DNA from: Phallus indusiatus
Lineage: Eukaryota; Basidiomycota; Agaricomycetes; Phallales; Phallaceae
Length of the DNA stretch: 64,000 bases
Assembly (NCBI GenBank): GCA_027605045.1
Contig: JAQFWX010000055.1
Coordinates: 124,001-188,000 of the forward strand
Reading direction: 5' to 3'
The notes below the pieces were generated by a model, which saw only the letters and a program-made list of their open reading frames with translations, did no database searches and had not been told where the DNA came from. Shown piece by piece: positions 59,306 to 64,000 of this stretch (its first letter is position 1; each line of letters begins with the position of its first letter). The position numbers and the translations under genes were made by a program.

Positions 59306-61602
59306 TTTGTTTTGCTTGGAGGACGTTTGTTTCGAGAGGAAGTCGAAGTTGTTCTGACTGAATTGGAGTCGGAAGACTCTACCATTATATAGGAAAATTC
59401 ATCTTTTCTTCTCTCTGCAAAGTCAGATCATAAGACAGTGCGTCGAGCCATGCAAGATATCGAACGCTCTCGTTTGAAATTGTCTTGGCTATCGTAGAGC
59501 TTCGTCACTGACCCTCCACGTTCTGTGATAAAGGCAGCTATACCGTAAACAGAAGTTTTTTCAGATTGACGATTAAAGAGAATTGGATCATTCGGTATAT
59601 CAGCGGAAATGTCAGCGGATCATGACCGCATTCAAACCCCAAGTTGCGTGGTTAGGTATTGGAAGCGTCGTAAGGATGAATCGCGGAAACACGGGCCGAA
59701 AATGCACCGGCCGTTCCGTCGCCGAAGCAAATCGGTCGTCCTTTCCGTCTGGCTGGTGCATTCGAGATATTCGTGTCTGTATTAAACTGGTGAGACGTAA
59801 ATACGTTTGACGCAAGGGTTATCTCTATCATTGTATGTTCCTGCTGATCTTGTGGCGGAATCACAAGGCCTCGGATCCAACTTCAAAAGTTCAATCATTG
59901 GTGAAGTGACGCCACTATGCGATATCGAGCTGAGGCATAACTTGAAAATCTAAACGCTAAACATGAGAGCTCGAAAGGATTTGAAGTTTCGCCGGTACAA
60001 TGACATCTAAACAACATCCGTTGCATGTGTTACTAGTGCATGGGCCATGCCTCTATGCCGTGCTTATCGAGGGGATTCGGAATAATGTCATACACTACAA
60101 GAATCATCAGCTGCCAGTGGTGCCAGTGGTTCTCGGATAGCTACCGTGAAGTCGGTTCTCAAGGGATCATCTTTCTTCCCTGATTTATATGCCTCGAAGG
60201 TCAATGTGTTTTGAAAGAGATATAAGTCATCCGTGCAGTTATTCTCTACAAGTGTTTCTGTAGAGACTTCATACCACTGTCGTGTCATTGATGAGCTTGT
60301 TTCGTTCCTCACGACCTCACGATATCTTCATGACCCCATACTTTTGCTCTTTCTATCCACAAATAAGCCGCCACTCCCTTATGACTAGGTAACGTAATAG
60401 CAAAGCATCAAGAACTTCAAATCGTTTGATAAAGGAATAATCTCTTACCCGACGACTCTCAGATGTCATGATCCAACCACTTTCCAAGTTGAACAGCATG
60501 ACCTGTGACCCGAGATCAAGTGAGGCTATCATTGAACCTGTCGACAGACGAATAAGATTGCTGTAAGATGGATAGGCTGTGGACCAGGACTGCGCTGTAA
60601 TGTGAACAGTGACCAGAAGAGCTCAGTTGCACTGCGTAGGTTGCCTTCCGGCACCGCCTCAATCATAACGCGTAAAGGTTCTGAGATCCTGATGAAGTCC
60701 AATTAAAGTTGCGGATTTCGACATCGTGGCGAATGAGAAGAAATGCGGCTAAAGTTTTCCCGTTTCCCTTGCTCCGCTCTCACAGCTTTTGAGCCTCTGA
60801 GCCTCTTTGAGCTCGGTAATCGGCGACCAACGCACGTGATTGCTTAGTCACGTACTGCCTCGCCTTGCTCGTTACTCGTCTTCAACCAATCCGCAACCAA
60901 AAAGATAGCACTTGCCTCCGACGTCAAATCACTAGTGGGTCTCAATTTTATTAGACAAGTAACTAGACTTATTTGAACCGTTGGCAGTAAATAGCATTTC
61001 GTTTGAACGTTTTACCCATATAGCGCGGCGATTGTCCAGTGCCAATCGCAAGTGGCAAGCCATGCCGCAAATTTCGTTTAACACTTCGTTCGCGTGCTTA
61101 TCGCCAATTGTTATGACCTTGAATCATAACTGGACTAGTTCTTTGTGGCACCGCGCTCCTCTCGCGTCGCACATCGGACGCTTGTTCAATTGCCATACAA
61201 ACGGAGTTCCCGATTTCGGTTTAAAGCTCAAAAAAATGGTCTTCGGAAACCGTCCACTTGACCCTCGGACAGTTCCAACACCGATCTACTAAGAAATCTG
61301 GCAATATATTGTCGCAGCAGCTCAATTAAACAATGGCACCCTAACATTTAGGTTACCCATGTGGAATTTACCCACAGTCCGACATGCGAGGCACTGTTGA
61401 TCCGACGTAACTTTATTCACTGCTCTACCGACCTCAGAAGGTCAACTTCGGCTTCTATTGCTTTTCCGAATTAGTAAAGGGTGCTGTAATGCACAGTGCT
61501 TGGTGGAAGGATGCTTCGGAAAAAGTTTTTCCTGCAACTATAAATGTGCTACGTTGACACGCCAACGCCTCAACAAAGCCTTTCTTTTCTCGTGCCTGAT
61601 CA
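59306..61602. other. Gene-poor region before P450 6
   Basis: About 2.3 kb. It includes the promoter of the secreted protein, a probable gene remnant (60070-60760) and, before P450 6, a TATA-like ctataaatg at 61538-61546. Other short open frames are not supported. Confidence 0.45.
60070..60760 (-). pseudogene. Possible decayed gene, unknown protein
   Basis: Pieces on the minus strand read as coherent protein: IEAVPEGNLRSATELFWSLF, SYSNLIRLSTGSMIASLDLG followed by SQVMLFNLESGWIMTSESRR, and further down QWYEVSTETLVENNCTDDLY followed by LFQNTLTFEAYKSGKKDD. They lie in different frames with stops between them and only partly plausible introns. The middle piece has the look of the C-terminal part of basidiomycete F-box-type proteins, which is an impression and not a match. 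Could be an intact gene with introns I failed to join. Confidence 0.3.
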
Positions 61603-63738
61603 ATGGCTACTCTCACCTTCATGAACTATGGCGAACTATTTCTCGCTGCATTTTTTTTGTTCTACTGGTTCAAGATACGCATTCACGTCCCCAAAGGTAG
61701 CCATGGCTTCATCTCTCTTTCGTTTTACTTGAGTAACAAACCAACATTAGGATATAAATTGCCACCAGGCCCTCCAGGGAAATTTTTCACTGGAAACCTG
61801 TTGCAAATTCCTCTTCGAAGAGAATGGCAAACATATCATGAATGGTCCAAAATATACGGTTAGTGTAATAGTTTATCGACATCTTCAAATGACATTACCA
61901 TTTGTTTACAGGCGATCTGACGTACTTGAATCTATGCGGCACTTCTATTCTCATCGTCAACTCCCAGAAACTGGCTTCTGAATTATTCGAGCAAAGAGGA
62001 GCGATATATTCTAACCGATTTAAATCAACCATGCTCCAGGATCTGTAAGTTTCGTCATTTTCTTCCGAATGAGTTTTCGAGATCCGAATGTATTCCATAT
62101 AGGGTCTGTTGGGATAATGTGATTACAATGCAACCCAGTGAAGAGTGGAAAATCCGGCGCTCAGTTTTGCTGAAAAGCTTCAGCAAGCTTTCAATACTAC
62201 AATATCGGGGATTGCTGGAGAAGTCCGCAAAGTGTGTTGCTTGTGTTTTATATTTGTCCGATCTCATGGGAATTTACATAGGAAGTTATTGTGTCATCTT
62301 TATCAGAATCCGGCAAAGTTCATGGAGCACTCTAGACACGCCATTGGAGCGCTTATCTTGGAGGTCTGTATGAGGCTTACTTGTCCTTCAGCTGTGTGCT
62401 CAAGAACAAGCTTTAGGTAACTTATGGGCTTGAAATTCTTCCAGAGAACGACCCTTATATTGAGGTAGCGGAAACTGTCATGTCATCGCTCGCACGAATA
62501 ACTGTCCCTGGGGCGTGTTTAGTTGACTTCCTACCTATGCGTATGATTCTTCAAAATTATCACTTTACGCGAGGGTATTCATTGAGCCTTCTAGTAAAAT
62601 ATATTCCGTCATGGGTGCCTGGCGCTGGCTTTCAAAGGGAAGCTGAGAAACTTAAACCCCAAACTAGAGCGATGGCTTCTGTACCATTCGCCGCTGTGAA
62701 AGATGCTATCGTATGTCTCTTTGTTTATACTGTAAAGATTGTTATTAAGTCGAACAGAAAACTGGGAAAGCACCCCCTTCCATTATAGGATCTCTCCTTG
62801 AAGATCTCACATTTAAAGAAAGCCAGACAGACAAAAACGAAGAGACAATCCGCGAAGTAGGTGCTATGATTTATATGGGTGGAATCGATACGGTAGGCCA
62901 CTTCTGATGAATCGCGATCGTGTCGTTGACTTGGGCTGTTTTCTTTTTCCACAGACGGAGTCTGCCCTAAAGGTTTTTTTCCTGGCTATGGTTTTATATC
63001 CGGACATCCAAAAGAAAGCGCAACAAGAATTGGACAGTTTCTTCGACAAGGATGCATTGCCGTCGTTCGATGACAGGAAGAGTCTCCCTTATATTGACGC
63101 TTTGATCAAAGAGGTTTTACGCTGGCATCCAGCTGTGCCGCTTGGTTTTCCGCATCTACTCAAGGAAGATGACATAATTGGTGAATATTTTGTACCGAAA
63201 AATACTATTGTGATAGGGAACGCGTGGTGAGTCGACTTGTCCAATGACCAGAAAAGAATCATCCAACTCACTGATTACTATAGGTCACTTCTGCACTCCG
63301 AGTCAGCATATGGGGACGACGTTGACAAATTCAACCCGGAGCGATTCCTCAAGCCAAATGTCAATTATCCAGACAGCACGTTTGGCTTTGGACGAAGGTT
63401 AGTAACCTCTCTATTTATCTTCCGGAACGTACTGTTTATCAGACGACTCTGTAGAAACTGCCCGGGTCGTCATTTAGCCGATAATGTTCTTTTTATAATG
63501 ATTGTGCTTATTTTACATTCGTTCGATATCGCTCCGTGTGAGAATTTAGAGGGATCGGAGCTGCCTGATCCTGATGCTTTTCTCCCTGGGTTAATTTCGT
63601 GCGTCTATTCAATGAGCTTTTTACTTAAACAATATCTAACAAAAGCGGTTCAGACATCCGGAGCCCTTCAAATGTAAAATTGCTCCTCGCTCTCAGCAAT
63701 CAAAGACTTTCTTGGATCAGCTTTCGATGGTTCTTTAA
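61603..63738 (+). CDS. Cytochrome P450 (6 of 6)
   Basis: Starts MATLTFMNYGELFLAAFFLF, a membrane anchor, then KIRIHVPKG and YKLPPGPPGKFF. Core: DLTYLNLCGTSILIVN, ELFEQRGAIYSNR, PSEEWKIRRSVLLKSFSKL, VKYIPSWVPGAGFQREAEKL, I-helix IYMGGIDTTESALKVFF, K-helix LIKEVLRWHPAVPLGFPHLL, DVDKFNPERFLKPN, heme loop FGFGRRNCPGR. The final intron (donor GTGCGT near 63599) joins GLIS to HPEPFKCKIAPRS, ending LDQLSMVL. No breaks were found. Closest to gene 5, on the opposite strand about 7 kb away, so the two form a divergent pair around the BAR and secreted-protein genes. Confidence 0.87.
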
Positions 63739-64000
63739 CCAAGAATCTGCTTTTATCGTTCTGAATATATTTTACTAAAATGTATTACGGAACACAGAAC
63801 ACTTAGAGAATGATGTATGTAGATGCTGGTTTCCTCGGGATTATTGCGTCTAGTGTTCAGCTTATTACCAGTCCTTATTCTTTATTTACTCGTTGTATTA
63901 TCCATGCCCAAATAATATCAATAGAGATGCCTGTGTATGACTTTTTCCCGCAAAGACTGATTCTTTTGCTTCCTGACATCATCAACTTGGCCCAATACGT
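63739..64000. other. 3' flank of P450 6
   Basis: 262 bp after the stop codon. No gene was seen before the window end. Confidence 0.5.

Noticed and set aside
29979..63738. Secondary-metabolite gene cluster
   Set aside because: Six P450 genes but no backbone synthase, transferase, transporter or cluster regulator; core cell genes lie between them.
1..64000. tRNA genes, CRISPR arrays, complete transposons
   Set aside because: No convincing B-box/cloverleaf, no regular spaced repeats, and no transposase or reverse transcriptase motifs were seen on either strand; a computed scan could still find a degenerate one.

Overview
The window looks like nuclear DNA of a mushroom-forming basidiomycete (Agaricomycetes, probably Agaricales). 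Genes are dense and each is cut by many GT-AG introns of about 50-65 nt. Proteins are basidiomycete-like, including a multicopy P450 family with O-methylsterigmatocystin-oxidoreductase-like architecture, and base composition is moderate. The assignment comes from gene content and intron style, not from a database match. Exon joins were worked out by hand, so CDS spans are given from start codon to stop codon including introns.

Left half (1-29 kb) is a housekeeping block. It holds a PAQR-type membrane protein (partial), the ER cargo receptor SURF4/Erv29, exocyst SEC5, the mRNA export adaptor YRA1/ALYREF with a 636-nt intron, RNA polymerase III subunit RPC31, TFIID/SAGA subunit TAF12, peptidyl-tRNA hydrolase, and a secreted GH92 alpha-mannosidase. 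These are followed by a 61-residue secreted peptide, a LETM1-like mitochondrial protein, ESCRT-II SNF8/VPS22, an uncharacterised protein with an Ala-Pro repeat, spliceosomal SF3B3/RSE1 and a serine carboxypeptidase. Several pairs are divergent with very short shared promoters: TAF12/PTH 71 bp, SNF8/unknown about 90 bp, YRA1/RPC31 242 bp.

Right half (30-64 kb) is an accessory-like region with six cytochrome P450 genes. Two are in tandem (30.0-34.8 kb), two form an inverted duplicated pair (45.6-47.9 and 49.1-51.4 kb), and two are a related divergent pair (52.6-54.7 and 61.6-63.7 kb). They are interrupted by core genes: COG5, acetolactate synthase regulatory subunit ILV6, a PDK1-type kinase with PH domain, and a BAR-domain protein. 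A secreted protein and degenerate gene pieces also lie here. No polyketide synthase, NRPS, terpene synthase or other backbone enzyme is visible, so this is a P450 expansion and not a recognisable biosynthetic cluster.

The strongest unusual signals are the very long YRA1 intron, which recalls the autoregulatory YRA1 intron of budding yeast, and the roughly 3-kb inverted duplication carrying two apparently intact P450 genes around a spacer that contains a copy of an outside repeat. No RNA genes, CRISPR arrays or intact transposons were recognised.
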